A stretch of DNA of 64,000 bases, taken from the NCBI GenBank assembly GCA_029863625.1, contig JAOTUY010000008.1:1-64000 (forward strand). Reading direction: 5' to 3'. How positions within the stretch are numbered: the stretch's first letter is position 1; each line of letters starts with the position of its first letter. The notes under the pieces are model-generated. The model was not told the DNA's origin. It ran no database searches and worked only from the letters and a program-made list of their open reading frames with translations. The position numbers and the translations under genes were made by a program. This DNA is from Acidimicrobiia bacterium. Lineage in GTDB: Bacteria > Actinomycetota > Acidimicrobiia > Spongiisociales > UBA4744. Positions 49,107-58,352 of the stretch are shown piece after piece.

Positions 49107-50710
49107 TGTCCCCGACTCGGGTGGACTCGGACGAGCGGGGCATCGCGGCGGTGTGGACGGCCGTCATACTCCTCTTTCTCATCGGAGTCACCGCTCTGGC
49201 GGTCGATACCTCCGAGTTCTTCCAACAGGCCCGCAGCCAACAACGCGCAGTCGATCTCGCCTGCCTGGCCGGTGCGGCCGAACTGCCGGCCGATCCGGCC
49301 CTCGCCGTTGAGAAGGCTGCCGATTTTGTGCGGCCCAATCAACGAGGGCTCACCGCCATCTCCCCGTCGATACCGACCAGCGTCGTGGGTAACGTTTCGA
49401 CGTGGATCACGGGCAACTTCGTTCTGGAGGTGGAAACACCTGCCGAGTACAACGGGGTGACCACCGCCAGCATCATGCGGGTCAGTCTCCGACAAGAGGC
49501 CCCGACGAGGTTTGGCAAAGTGTTGGGTGCCGACAGCGCCGGGATCAGGCAAGAAGCGTACTGCGGCGCTTTCACATCGGTTTCGACCGGGATCTTTCCG
49601 GTCGGGGTCAGCGCCGGGTTCCCCGGCGGCATCATCAAATTCACCGAGAACCAGTGTAACGATGAGGCTGCAACCGCTTCCGGAAGCGGAGTCTGCAACT
49701 ACGTGGAGGTACCCCGGGTGGACGGCCTGGGGGGCGGCGGAAGCAACGAACTCTCTTTCAACATGATGGTGGGCGCCGACCGCCCCATCACCTGCTACGA
49801 CGCCCTCGCCGGAGCCGGTGACCCGTGTATACCGGCCCCGGTTCGTTGCGACTCGGTCGCCGGCGACGTGCCCTGTAATCAGCTGGTCTCGAAATCAGGC
49901 AACATCGCCGGATCGGTGTACGAAGGCCTGATCGGAGGCAAGCCCGCCAACGATTACATCGGGCGCCTGGCGTACTCGGACGGGCGAACCTCCGACCCCG
50001 TGAACCCTCACCGCGAGCCAGCCAACGGGTGGTCGGCGGTGGCCCGCCCGACCGGGGCACCTTCGGGAATGGTGGTGTGGAACACCAATCTCATGTCGAA
50101 TCCATCCGATGAGCTGGAGGCGACGTGTCTCGGAGGAGGAGCATCCAGCACGGACTACTTCTTCGACGCCGGAACCTCACCCGCCCCCGACAATCCAACC
50201 TCGAATCCCTGCTACGACGGGGAGATCGACGACCAGCCCATCTACCCTATTCCCCCGGACATCGACTACGTGAGCCCTCCGCGCTTCGAGATCACCGAGT
50301 ACGACTGCCGGGACCTCCGTCTCATCGTCGTACCCGCCGGCATCTGGGGACCCAAAGGGGCGGGGCCCTCCAACCCTCGCTTGTTCACCATCACCGGATT
50401 CGAGGTCGCCTACCTCCTCGACCCCATCGTCGAGGACGACACAAGCACGTCGGGCGGGCCACCGGACCTCAAGCGCAAGGGCAACTCCTCAAACGGCGAC
50501 ACTCGTCTTTTGTCGTGGGACCACCAGAACAACAGCGGCGGGAGCTGGCAAGAAGGCGACGATCACACCACCAACCTGGCCCAGATGTCGGCCTTCAGCG
50601 TGAGCTTCGCCGCAGACGCCAAAGTTGTGGGCGGGTGCCCGCTCAACCCCGTCCCGCCGGGGCTGGGCGACCTGATTCCCAGCGAGGTGAAGCTGGTTGC
50701 GGCACCGTAG
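49103..50710 (+). CDS. TadG-like protein G5
   Basis: ERGIAAVWTAVILLFLIGVTALAVDTSEFFQQARSQQRAVDLACLAGAAELP, paralogue of G3; overlaps E8. Confidence 0.85.
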   Translation: MMSPTRVDSDERGIAAVWTAVILLFLIGVTALAVDTSEFFQQARSQQRAVDLACLAGAAELPADPALAVEKAADFVRPNQRGLTAISPSIPTSVVGNVSTWITGNFVLEVETPAEYNGVTTASIMRVSLRQEAPTRFGKVLGADSAGIRQEAYCGAFTSVSTGIFPVGVSAGFPGGIIKFTENQCNDEAATASGSGVCNYVEVPRVDGLGGGGSNELSFNMMVGADRPITCYDALAGAGDPCIPAPVRCDSVAGDVPCNQLVSKSGNIAGSVYEGLIGGKPANDYIGRLAYSDGRTSDPVNPHREPANGWSAVARPTGAPSGMVVWNTNLMSNPSDELEATCLGGGASSTDYFFDAGTSPAPDNPTSNPCYDGEIDDQPIYPIPPDIDYVSPPRFEITEYDCRDLRLIVVPAGIWGPKGAGPSNPRLFTITGFEVAYLLDPIVEDDTSTSGGPPDLKRKGNSSNGDTRLLSWDHQNNSGGSWQEGDDHTTNLAQMSAFSVSFAADAKVVGGCPLNPVPPGLGDLIPSEVKLVAAP

Positions 50711-50734
50711 GGAAAACCGGTTAGATTCGGCGGC

Positions 50735-50839
50735 ATGCGAACCCCACCCCACCTGCTGACCGCCCTCATTACGCCCTTCACCAGATCCGGCGAACTCGAT
50801 CTCGATGCCCACCGGTGCAACCTGCAGATCCTGACCTAG
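50735..50839 (+). pseudogene. N-terminal remnant of a DapA/NAL-family aldolase gene
   Basis: MRTPPHLLTALITPFTRSGELDLDAHRCNLQILT* matches the family N-terminus xLLTAxVTPFxxDGExD. Confidence 0.6.
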
Positions 50840-50851
50840 TGACGGCCGGCA

Positions 50852-50886
50852 CGAACTTCGAACTTCGGACCTCGGACTTGGGATCA
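50852..50886 (+). repeat. Heptamer array F (CGAACTT CGAACTT CGGACCT CGGACTT GGGATCA)
   Basis: Five phased units. Confidence 0.85.
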
Positions 50887-50963
50887 GCCCACCTGCCCGA
50901 TCCGAACCCACTGCTACCCTTCCGTCGTCAATACGACGCTGTGTCAAAAGAAGGAGCCATCCG

Positions 50964-51341
50964 ATGGCAGTCAAGTTTCTCTCCGAGGATTGGGCCACAG
51001 AGGTAACAAACACGCTGCAAGCCAACGAACAGTTCAAGGCGTCTGCCGACGTGAGCGTGCAGTTCGTGGTCACCGATGCGCCCCAAGGGGAAGTCAAGTT
51101 CTACATGGATGCGTCGAGCGACGAGCCGGTCCAGGCTATGGGTGAGTTGGAGGATGCCGACGTCACAATCACCAGCAACTACGAAACGACCAATGCCATC
51201 TTCAGCGGAGAGTTGAACACCCAGATGGCCTTCATGACCGGCAAGATCAAGGTCAACGGCAACCTGGCCAAATTGATGACCCAGCAAGCGGCCCTCGGCC
51301 ATTGGGTAACGGCAGTAGCCGGCCTGGACATCGAGTTCTAG
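50964..51341 (+). CDS. SCP2 sterol-binding domain protein
   Basis: VQFVVTDAPQGEVKFYMDASSDEP...VTITSNYETTNAIFSGELNTQMAFMTGKIKVNGNLAKLM. Confidence 0.88.
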   Translation: MAVKFLSEDWATEVTNTLQANEQFKASADVSVQFVVTDAPQGEVKFYMDASSDEPVQAMGELEDADVTITSNYETTNAIFSGELNTQMAFMTGKIKVNGNLAKLMTQQAALGHWVTAVAGLDIEF

Positions 51342-51355
51342 GAGATCACGTTCAC

Positions 51356-51390
51356 GGGGCGACCCCATTTTGGGTCGCCTCCCCTTTTTT
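51356..51390 (+). terminator. Rho-independent terminator of the SCP2 gene
   Basis: GGCGACCC-CATTTT-GGGTCGCC followed by TCCCCTTTTTT. Confidence 0.85.
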
Positions 51391-51519
51391 GTTGCGGCCG
51401 GTTGTTTCTTGCGCTTGGCGTCTTCGGTCTTGAGGCCCCTGCCGGCCGAGAACCTCGGCGGCCACCTTCGTGATGCGGGCATCCGCCGCCACCTGTTTGG
51501 TCAAATCGCCTTTGTTCAC
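51370..51519 (-). pseudogene. HU-family (histone-like, Lys-rich tail) gene remnant with internal deletion
   Basis: GTG-NKGDLTKQVAADARITK joined to KVAAEV, then in another frame PRFSAGRGLKTEDAKRKKQPAATKKG, i.e. HU N-terminus plus HU C-terminal motif (PAFxxGKxLK) and Lys tail. Confidence 0.6.
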
Positions 51520-51533
51520 AGGCGCGTCCGCGG

Positions 51534-51559
51534 GGATAACAACACGCGTGTAATTATCC
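51534..51559. promoter_or_regulatory. 26-bp near-palindrome upstream of the HU-like remnant
   Basis: GGATAA-CA-ACACGCGTGT-AA-TTATCC. Confidence 0.6.
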
Positions 51560-51597
51560 GAATCGACCCGGCTCCCCTGGTCGTCGGGGCGGGGAGG

Positions 51598-52533
51598 CTA
51601 CAGCTTGAGTTGGTGCAGTTCGTCGACCTTCTCTTTGACCGATGCAGCAGCTTCGGCCAGAGCGGCGACTTCGTCGCCGGTCAGATCCATAACTACGACT
51701 TCCTCAACCCCGTTCTTGCCGAGCTTGGCCGGTACCCCCAGGTACACATCGTTGATGCCGTACTCGCCCGAAACCCAGGCGCACACCGGCATCATGGCCT
51801 TTTCATCGGTGATGATTGCCGCCACCATTCTCGCCGCCGCCGATGACGGGGCGTAGTAGGCGCTACCGGTTTTGAGCAGAGCAACGATCTCCCCTCCCCC
51901 ACCGCGAGTACGCTCCAAGATGGCCTGGATCTCGTCATCGCCCAGGTAGTCGGTGAGCGGCTTACCGGCCACCGTGCACTGGGACGGAACCGGGACCATG
52001 GTCGGGCCATGACTTCCCAGGGTGAGGGCATCAATCTCGAGAATGTCCACTCCGGTGGCTTCGGACAGGAAATGGGCGAGGCGGGAGCTATCGAGAATGC
52101 CGGCTTGCCCGAGCACCTTGTGGTGTGGCAACCCGGAGACCTCTGCAGCCAGCGTTGTCATTTGATCGAGAGGATTCGTCACTATCACCAGTGTTGCTTC
52201 CGGCGAATACTTGATGATCTGTTCGGTGACGTCCTTGACGATCTTGGCATTCACCTCGAGAAGGTCCATCCGGCTCATGCCGGGCTTTCTCGGCAATCCG
52301 GCGGTAATGACCACAACGTCACTGCCCGCCGTGTCGGCGTAATCGTTGGTTCCCACTACCAGCGTCCGATATTTCTCCACCGGACGGGACTGATTCATGT
52401 CGAGAGCTAGACCCTGCGGCAGGCCTTCGACGATGTCGGTCATCACCACCTCGTCGACGATATCCATGGCTGCCAAACGTTGGGCGGTGGTTGAACCGTA
52501 TTTGCCCGCCCCGACGACCGTGACCTTGCTCAT
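51598..52533 (-). CDS. mdh: Malate dehydrogenase
   Basis: KVTVVGAGKYGSTTAQRLA; GLPRKPGMSRMDLLEVNAKIV; LGSHGPTMVPV. Confidence 0.95.
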   Translation of the reverse strand: MSKVTVVGAGKYGSTTAQRLAAMDIVDEVVMTDIVEGLPQGLALDMNQSRPVEKYRTLVVGTNDYADTAGSDVVVITAGLPRKPGMSRMDLLEVNAKIVKDVTEQIIKYSPEATLVIVTNPLDQMTTLAAEVSGLPHHKVLGQAGILDSSRLAHFLSEATGVDILEIDALTLGSHGPTMVPVPSQCTVAGKPLTDYLGDDEIQAILERTRGGGGEIVALLKTGSAYYAPSSAAARMVAAIITDEKAMMPVCAWVSGEYGINDVYLGVPAKLGKNGVEEVVVMDLTGDEVAALAEAAASVKEKVDELHQLKL

Positions 52534-52642
52534 GCGCACCCTCCTTGGCTGGTCGGTCCTGTGCCTCAAGGCTAGTCCCGCTCAAAGACCCCAAAACCGG
52601 TGGGGTGACCAGGTTGAGCGCCAGTCCTGCTAACAAGGAACC

Positions 52643-53815
52643 GTGCGACGGACCCTCCTTTTCATTGCGCTGATTTCGGCGGTCATGCTGCAGGCATGTG
52701 GCTTCGTCGCCCCGAGCACCAGCACCGTCGGCGAGCGTGACCCCACTGCCTCGTCGACCACCGCCCCACTCGACATCGACCTGAGCGACCCGGATCTGCT
52801 GGCCCGACTGGGATCCCCTCCCTTGGAAGAAGTCGCCTGGAAACGAACCGTGGGCGGGGTGACCTTGCTCGGAGCAACGGGTTCCGCCGACCCGACCGAG
52901 CTCGAATTGATCGCCGGGGCGCTCGAAGAGGTGCCCTTGGCTCTGGCAGAGCTCGCCCTCCCCAGGAACCTGGTACGGATCGGATCGGTGGGCGGCGAGG
53001 AGGCTATCGGCAAGGCCGTAGCATTCACGAAAGGGCCCGATATCTACCTCGTCGACAGGACGTTTGCGCGCAACGGCGATTCCACCACCCGCATGGAACT
53101 GACCCGAGCGCTGCTCCACGAACTTGCCCATGTGGCCCAATACCGATCCCTCGCCGATGCGTATGTCGAGGCCGCCCTGACCGGCGAGGTCGACCAGGTG
53201 GATCCTGCCGCTGGTTCGATGCTGGTGCGTTCTTTTGCGGCCTCAATCGGATGGATCGATCAGATTCCCGACCCCCTGGAAGTGTCCTGGTTGCTGCCCT
53301 CATCGATCGATGCGGCGAGCGATTACGGAAGGACCGGAGCAGGAGAAGACATGGCAGAGGCGGTTTCGATGGTGGTGCTGGGACGGTCCAACTGGATCCC
53401 TGCCGCGCACACTCGCTGGGTGGAGCAATGGCTGGGGGTCGGTGCAACCACTCTGGCCAAGGGTAAACCATGGGCACCGGCCGGATCGCGCGAAGTGCTC
53501 TCCGCGGACCCGCTTTATGACGAAACAGCGCTAACCGGCATCGCTCTCCGGTTCGACCACGTCGAACCGCTCTATTTCAGCCTTCCGAACGGGGTGGCTC
53601 CGCATAAGCAACTGGCCGCCGAGATCCAGCAACGACTCCTCGAGCGACGACTGAGCGGAGTGTTCTCCCCCACCGACGATGCCCGACTCCCCCGCTACGC
53701 CGGGTTGTTCACCCGGACCGACGGCGTGAACCTCTGGGTGGAGCTGTGGGATTTCCGGGAAGCCTCCGGGTTCAAGGCCGCCGACCCGATCCTGACCTAC
53801 GTCGTGCTGTGGTAG
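52643..53815 (+). CDS. Putative lipoprotein with HExxH motif
   Basis: LISAVMLQAC lipobox-like; ELTRALLHELAHVAQYR. Confidence 0.7.
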   Translation: MRRTLLFIALISAVMLQACGFVAPSTSTVGERDPTASSTTAPLDIDLSDPDLLARLGSPPLEEVAWKRTVGGVTLLGATGSADPTELELIAGALEEVPLALAELALPRNLVRIGSVGGEEAIGKAVAFTKGPDIYLVDRTFARNGDSTTRMELTRALLHELAHVAQYRSLADAYVEAALTGEVDQVDPAAGSMLVRSFAASIGWIDQIPDPLEVSWLLPSSIDAASDYGRTGAGEDMAEAVSMVVLGRSNWIPAAHTRWVEQWLGVGATTLAKGKPWAPAGSREVLSADPLYDETALTGIALRFDHVEPLYFSLPNGVAPHKQLAAEIQQRLLERRLSGVFSPTDDARLPRYAGLFTRTDGVNLWVELWDFREASGFKAADPILTYVVLW

Positions 53816-53841
53816 GCAGTGGCCGGTAGGTTGTCTGGTAC
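53814..53841 (-). repeat. Degenerate heptamer array L (minus: GTACCAG ACAACCT ACCGGCC ACTGCCT)
   Basis: Phased units touching REP-like copy 3. Confidence 0.4.
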
Positions 53842-53842
53842 G

Positions 53843-53915
53843 GGCCCCCCTCCCCCTGGACCCTTCCGGTCCGGCGTACTCCCCCCAAGTTGCTCGCTTC
53901 GCTCGCTGGGGGGAG
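53843..53915. repeat. REP-like structured repeat, copy 3
   Basis: GGCCCCCCTCCCCCTGGACCCTTCCGGTCCGGCGTACTCCCCCCAAGTTGCTCGCTTCGCTCGCTGGGGGGAG. Confidence 0.85.
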
Positions 53916-54070
53916 AGGCCAAGCAGATCTACGTTCTGCCACCAGAACATGCCGCCCCGGCCGAGATCGGTCACATCGATGACGAAATCGCCAACGACTC
54001 CAATCCCCCGGCAGCGTCCCCTCGTACTCCGTCACGCCGGCTCCCCTGACTCCTGCGCCGACGGGCACAC

Positions 54071-54105
54071 CAGCCTTGATGACTGATGACCGATGACCGT
54101 TGATC
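54071..54105 (+). repeat. Heptamer array G (CAGCCTT GATGACT GATGACC GATGACC GTTGATC)
   Basis: Five phased units ending at the icd stop codon. Confidence 0.8.
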
Positions 54106-55306
54106 ACATCCTCTCGACGATGGCGGCGGCGAACTCCGAGGTCTTCACTTCCGTTGCCCCTTCCATCAGCCGGGCGAAGTCGTAGGTGACCACCTTTGCT
54201 TCGATGGTTGCCTCAATGGCGTTGACAATCAGATCTGCCGCCTCATTCCACCCGAGATACCGGAACATCATTTCGCCGGACAAGATCACTGAGCCCGGGT
54301 TCACCTTGTCCATCCCCGCATACTTGGGCGCCGTTCCGTGCGTGGCCTCGAACACCGCGTGGCCGGTGTCGTAGTTGATGTTTCCACCCGGAGCGATGCC
54401 AATACCGCCCACCTGCGCGGCGAGGGCGTCCGAGATGAAGTCCCCGTTCAAGTTCATGGTGGCGATGACGTCGTATTCGGAAGGTCGGGTCAGGATCTGT
54501 TGGAGGAAAGCATCGGCAATGGCATCCTTGACGAGCAATTTGTCGCCGGGATCGCCCCCGGAGTCGGCCCAGCTGACCGCCACATCCGAGAATTCCTCTT
54601 CGACGAGCTCATAACCCCAGCTGCGGAAAGCCCCTTCGGTGAACTTCATGATGTTGCCCTTGTGGATCAGTGTCACCGAGGCTCGACCGTTGTCGAGCGC
54701 GTAGCGGATCGCCGCCCGGATCAGGCGCTTCGACCCCGTCTCGGAAATCGGTTTGATGCCCAGGCCGCTATCAGGCCGGATATCCCAACCGTAGGTTTCG
54801 TGGAGGAACCAAAGCAGTTTCTTGGCGTCATCGGTGCCTGCTTCGAGTTCCTTTCCGGCATAGACATCCTCGGTGTTCTCCCGGAAGATCACCATGTCGA
54901 TGAGCTCTGGATGCTTGACCGGGGAAGGAACTCCCGTGAACCACCGCACCGGCCGCAGACAGACATAGAGATCAAGCGTCTGCCGCAAGGCCACGTTGAG
55001 ACTCCGGATACCACCGCCCACCGGAGTGGTCAAGGGACCTTTGATGCCAACCAGATAGGTACGAAAGGCATCGACCGTCTCAGCCGGAAGCCACTCGCCG
55101 GTATCGTCGAAAGCTTTCTGTCCGGCCAACACTTCCTGCCAGCCCACTTTGCGATCGTTGCCATACGCTTTGGCTACTGCACCATCGAAAACGAGTTGGG
55201 CGGCTCGCCAAATATCGGGACCAATACCGTCCCCTTCAATAAAGGGAATGATGGGGTCGTCGGGTACCAGTAGACCGGCGGGACCCATCGTGATAGGGGA
55301 TGCCAT
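54104..55306 (-). CDS. icd: Isocitrate dehydrogenase (NADP-type)
   Basis: [70 protein letters not shown]. Confidence 0.96.
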   Translation of the reverse strand: MASPITMGPAGLLVPDDPIIPFIEGDGIGPDIWRAAQLVFDGAVAKAYGNDRKVGWQEVLAGQKAFDDTGEWLPAETVDAFRTYLVGIKGPLTTPVGGGIRSLNVALRQTLDLYVCLRPVRWFTGVPSPVKHPELIDMVIFRENTEDVYAGKELEAGTDDAKKLLWFLHETYGWDIRPDSGLGIKPISETGSKRLIRAAIRYALDNGRASVTLIHKGNIMKFTEGAFRSWGYELVEEEFSDVAVSWADSGGDPGDKLLVKDAIADAFLQQILTRPSEYDVIATMNLNGDFISDALAAQVGGIGIAPGGNINYDTGHAVFEATHGTAPKYAGMDKVNPGSVILSGEMMFRYLGWNEAADLIVNAIEATIEAKVVTYDFARLMEGATEVKTSEFAAAIVERM

Positions 55307-55336
55307 GAGAACTCCTTCTCTGTGTTGGTGAATCGA

Positions 55337-56191
55337 TTATCCCATGCTGCGCTCGGCGGCCGCCACGGTGTTACGCATCAGCATCGCCACCGTCATCGGA
55401 CCGACCCCGCCCGGCACCGGAGTGATGGCACCGGCCACCTCTCGCACCGCGTCGAAATCGACATCTCCAACGAGGCCGGCCTCGGTTCGGTTGATGCCGA
55501 CATCGATGACGGTGGCCCCTGGCTTGACGGCCTCCCGTCCGATCAGCCCCGGAACACCGACCGCTGCCACCAGTATGTCCGCCTCTCGGGCGACGGCCGC
55601 GATGTCGGGAGTCCGGGAGTGTGCCGTGGTGACCGTCGCGTCGGTGCCCTTGGCGGCCAGCAGCATGGAGAGCGGCCTGCCAACCAAGAAGGAGCGACCG
55701 ACAATCACGGCTCGCTTGCCGGCCGGATCGATCCCGTAGTGAGAGAGGATCCGCATCACCCCCTGCGGTGTGCAAGGAACAAGCACCGCCCGCTCCAGGG
55801 CCAGCAAACCGAGGTTGTAGGGATGGAGGCCGTCGGCATCCTTGTTCGGATCAATGAGTGACGTCACTCGCTTGTCGTCCAGACCCTTGGGCAGCGGGAG
55901 CTGCACCAGAATCCCGTCAACGGCCGGATCGGCATTGAGGCTCAGAACGAGCGCCTCCACCTCAACCTGGGTCGCCGCGGCGTCGAGTTCATACTCAAGC
56001 GAATTGATACCCACCTGCGCGGCCAACCGCCGCTTGCTCCGCACATACACATGCGAGGCCGGGTCGTCGCCGACCAATACCGTGGCCAGGCCGGGCACTT
56101 TTCCTTTCCCGGCCAGGACCGCTACCCATTCAGCTACCTCATCGCGGACGGCTGCCGCCACCTCTCTACCGTCCAGTATGTGCGCGCTCAA
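55337..56191 (-). CDS. folD: Methylenetetrahydrofolate dehydrogenase/cyclohydrolase FolD
   Basis: YVRSKRRLAAQVGI; VDGILVQLPLPKGLD; PCTPQGVMRIL; GRSFLVGRPLSMLL; PVPGGVGPMTVAMLMRNT. Confidence 0.96.
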   Translation of the reverse strand: MSAHILDGREVAAAVRDEVAEWVAVLAGKGKVPGLATVLVGDDPASHVYVRSKRRLAAQVGINSLEYELDAAATQVEVEALVLSLNADPAVDGILVQLPLPKGLDDKRVTSLIDPNKDADGLHPYNLGLLALERAVLVPCTPQGVMRILSHYGIDPAGKRAVIVGRSFLVGRPLSMLLAAKGTDATVTTAHSRTPDIAAVAREADILVAAVGVPGLIGREAVKPGATVIDVGINRTEAGLVGDVDFDAVREVAGAITPVPGGVGPMTVAMLMRNTVAAAERSMG

Positions 56192-57714
56192 TGTCGAAAA
56201 TGCCTCCTGCCGGTGAACACCAGGGCCAACCCATGCTGTTCCGCGGCCACAATCACTTCCTCGTCTCGCTTGGACCCACCGGGTTCAACCACGGCCTTCA
56301 CCCCGGCGTCGGCCAACGTGTCGATGCCGTCCCGAAAGGGAAAGAACGCATCGCTGGCTGCCGCGGCTCCCACTGCCCGGTCACCGGCGCGGGCTACGGC
56401 TCGTTCAGCAGCTCCCACCCGGCTCTGATCTCCGGCTCCGACACCGACCGCCGCCCGATCCTGGGCAATGACCACTGCATTCGATTTGGTGTGGGCGGCT
56501 ACCACCCAGGCAAGTTCGAGATCTGCCCATTCGGCAGGGGTCGGCCGACGCGACGTCAATACCTGCCAGTCGTCGGGGCCTTCATCGATGGCATCCCTCG
56601 TCTGTGCCACAAACCCGCCGTCCAACCTGCGCAGGTCGATCCCGCCCGGATGGGGGGTCGGGGCTTGGAGAACGCGTAGGTTCTTCTTGCCGACCAGGAC
56701 GTCGAGAGCCGCGGGCGTCACCTCCGGAGCAATGACCACTTCGATAAAGACTTCTGCGATCGCCTCGGCGGTCGGAGCATCGAGGGGCCGGTTCAAGGAC
56801 ACTACGCTGCCAAAGGCAGAGAGCGGATCGCATTCCCACGCCGCTCCGAATGCTTCGACCAGCGAGTCCGCCACGGCGACCCCGCTGGCATTGGTGTGCT
56901 TGACAACAACGGTGGCCGGTTTCTCGAACTCCCACGCCAGGCGCCACGCTGCCTCGGTGTCGACGTAGTTGTTGAATGACATTTCCTTGCCCTGCAACTG
57001 GACGGCCGAAATCCACCAACCTGTTTCTGCGGCCTGTTGGTAGGCAGCGGCCGCCTGGTGGGGGTTCTCCCCGTATCGGAGAACTTGACGTCTCTCCAGG
57101 GGCACGACTAATCGAGCGGGCAGTTGGTCGGGCTCCAGCCACCGGAGGATGGCAGCATCGTAGGCGGCGGTGCGGTAGAAAGCGGCCCGAGCCAAGTCCT
57201 TGCGCAACTCCTCATCCAGGCCGCCTCCTTCAACCGCTGCGATGACCATCTGGTACTGATCCGCCGACGTGACCACGCCAACATGGACATGGTTCTTCGC
57301 CGCCGCCCGGATCATGGCCGGCCCGCCGATGTCGATGTTCTCGATCGCCTGACGTTCGGTCACATCGTCGAGGGCCACGGTCGCCTCAAACGGATAGAGG
57401 TTGACCACCACCAGCTGGAAAGGCTGGATGCCGAGACGATCGAGATCTGCCAGATGTTCCTCCTCGGATGGGTCGGCCAGGATTCCACCGTGAATCGAGG
57501 GATGGAGAGTCTTGACTCGTCCTCCCAGAATCTCAGGAGAACCGGTGACGTCGGCCACGGTGGTCACTTCGACCCCGGCTTCCTCCAGGGTGCGGGCCGT
57601 TCCGCCCGACGAGACGATCTCTGCGCCCGCCTCCGCCAGGCTGCGAACAAACGGAACAAGGCCGGTCTTGTCGGAGACGGAGATCAAAGCCCGCCGGATC
57701 GGTATGCGGGTCAC
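56188..57714 (-). CDS. purH: Bifunctional AICAR formyltransferase/IMP cyclohydrolase
   Basis: ALISVSDKTGLVPFVRSLAEAGAEIVSSGGTARTL; RYGENPHQAAA; VVKHTNASGVA. Confidence 0.97.
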   Translation of the reverse strand: MTRIPIRRALISVSDKTGLVPFVRSLAEAGAEIVSSGGTARTLEEAGVEVTTVADVTGSPEILGGRVKTLHPSIHGGILADPSEEEHLADLDRLGIQPFQLVVVNLYPFEATVALDDVTERQAIENIDIGGPAMIRAAAKNHVHVGVVTSADQYQMVIAAVEGGGLDEELRKDLARAAFYRTAAYDAAILRWLEPDQLPARLVVPLERRQVLRYGENPHQAAAAYQQAAETGWWISAVQLQGKEMSFNNYVDTEAAWRLAWEFEKPATVVVKHTNASGVAVADSLVEAFGAAWECDPLSAFGSVVSLNRPLDAPTAEAIAEVFIEVVIAPEVTPAALDVLVGKKNLRVLQAPTPHPGGIDLRRLDGGFVAQTRDAIDEGPDDWQVLTSRRPTPAEWADLELAWVVAAHTKSNAVVIAQDRAAVGVGAGDQSRVGAAERAVARAGDRAVGAAAASDAFFPFRDGIDTLADAGVKAVVEPGGSKRDEEVIVAAEQHGLALVFTGRRHFRH

Positions 57715-58352
57715 GACTCCTCCCAGATCACGTGGCGGCCTACGACCCGGAGGCTTCCGGCGGAAAACGCCTTGATCACGAGCGGGAACAGCAGGTGCTC
57801 TTCCTTCTGGATGCGGGCGTGCAGCGTCTCCTCGGTATCGTCTGATTGCACCGGAACGGCTTGCTGGGCGATGATCGGGCCATGGTCGACCTCGTCGTCG
57901 ACAAAATGCACGGTGACCCCGCTCACCTTCACGCCGTGGGCCAGGGCGGCCGGTACGGCGTGGGCTCCGGGGAAAGCAGGCAGCAAGGCCGGGTGGATGT
58001 TGATGATCCGATTCGGGTAGCGATCGATGGCCGCCGGGGACAGGATGCGCATGAACCCGGCCAGGATCAGCGCCTCTGCCCCGTAGCGTTCGGCGGTATC
58101 GCAGATGGCCACCGAGAAGGACTCACGATCGTTGAACTCACCCCAGCGAACCACCTCGGCCGGCACACCGGATTGGAGGGCCCGCTGCAGGGCTCCAACC
58201 CCCGGCCGGTCCGAGATTACGACCGCGATCCGGGCGCCGAATTCGGGATCAGCAGCCGAGGCATCAAGGAGGGCTTGCAGGTTGGAACCTGAACCGGACA
58301 CCAACACCGCGACGGGCAGCACCAAACAGCCTTCCTGACGTCTCAGTCGCAT
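57711..58352 (-). CDS. purN: Phosphoribosylglycinamide formyltransferase
   Basis: VAVLVSGSGSNLQALLDA; LAGFMRILSPAAIDRYPNRIINIHPALLPAFPGAHA; exact start uncertain. Confidence 0.95.
   Translation of the reverse strand: MRLRRQEGCLVLPVAVLVSGSGSNLQALLDASAADPEFGARIAVVISDRPGVGALQRALQSGVPAEVVRWGEFNDRESFSVAICDTAERYGAEALILAGFMRILSPAAIDRYPNRIINIHPALLPAFPGAHAVPAALAHGVKVSGVTVHFVDDEVDHGPIIAQQAVPVQSDDTEETLHARIQKEEHLLFPLVIKAFSAGSLRVVGRHVIWEES

Noticed and set aside
50928-51482. 184-aa minus-strand ORF
   Set aside because: Antisense to the SCP2 gene over most of its length; only its N-terminal part reflects the HU-like remnant.
53531-54107. Minus-strand ORFs spanning the icd-lipoprotein spacer
   Set aside because: Pass through the REP-like repeat and antisense coding DNA; no recognisable homology.
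54338-55273. 311-aa plus-strand ORF
   Set aside because: Antisense to icd; no protein-like motifs.
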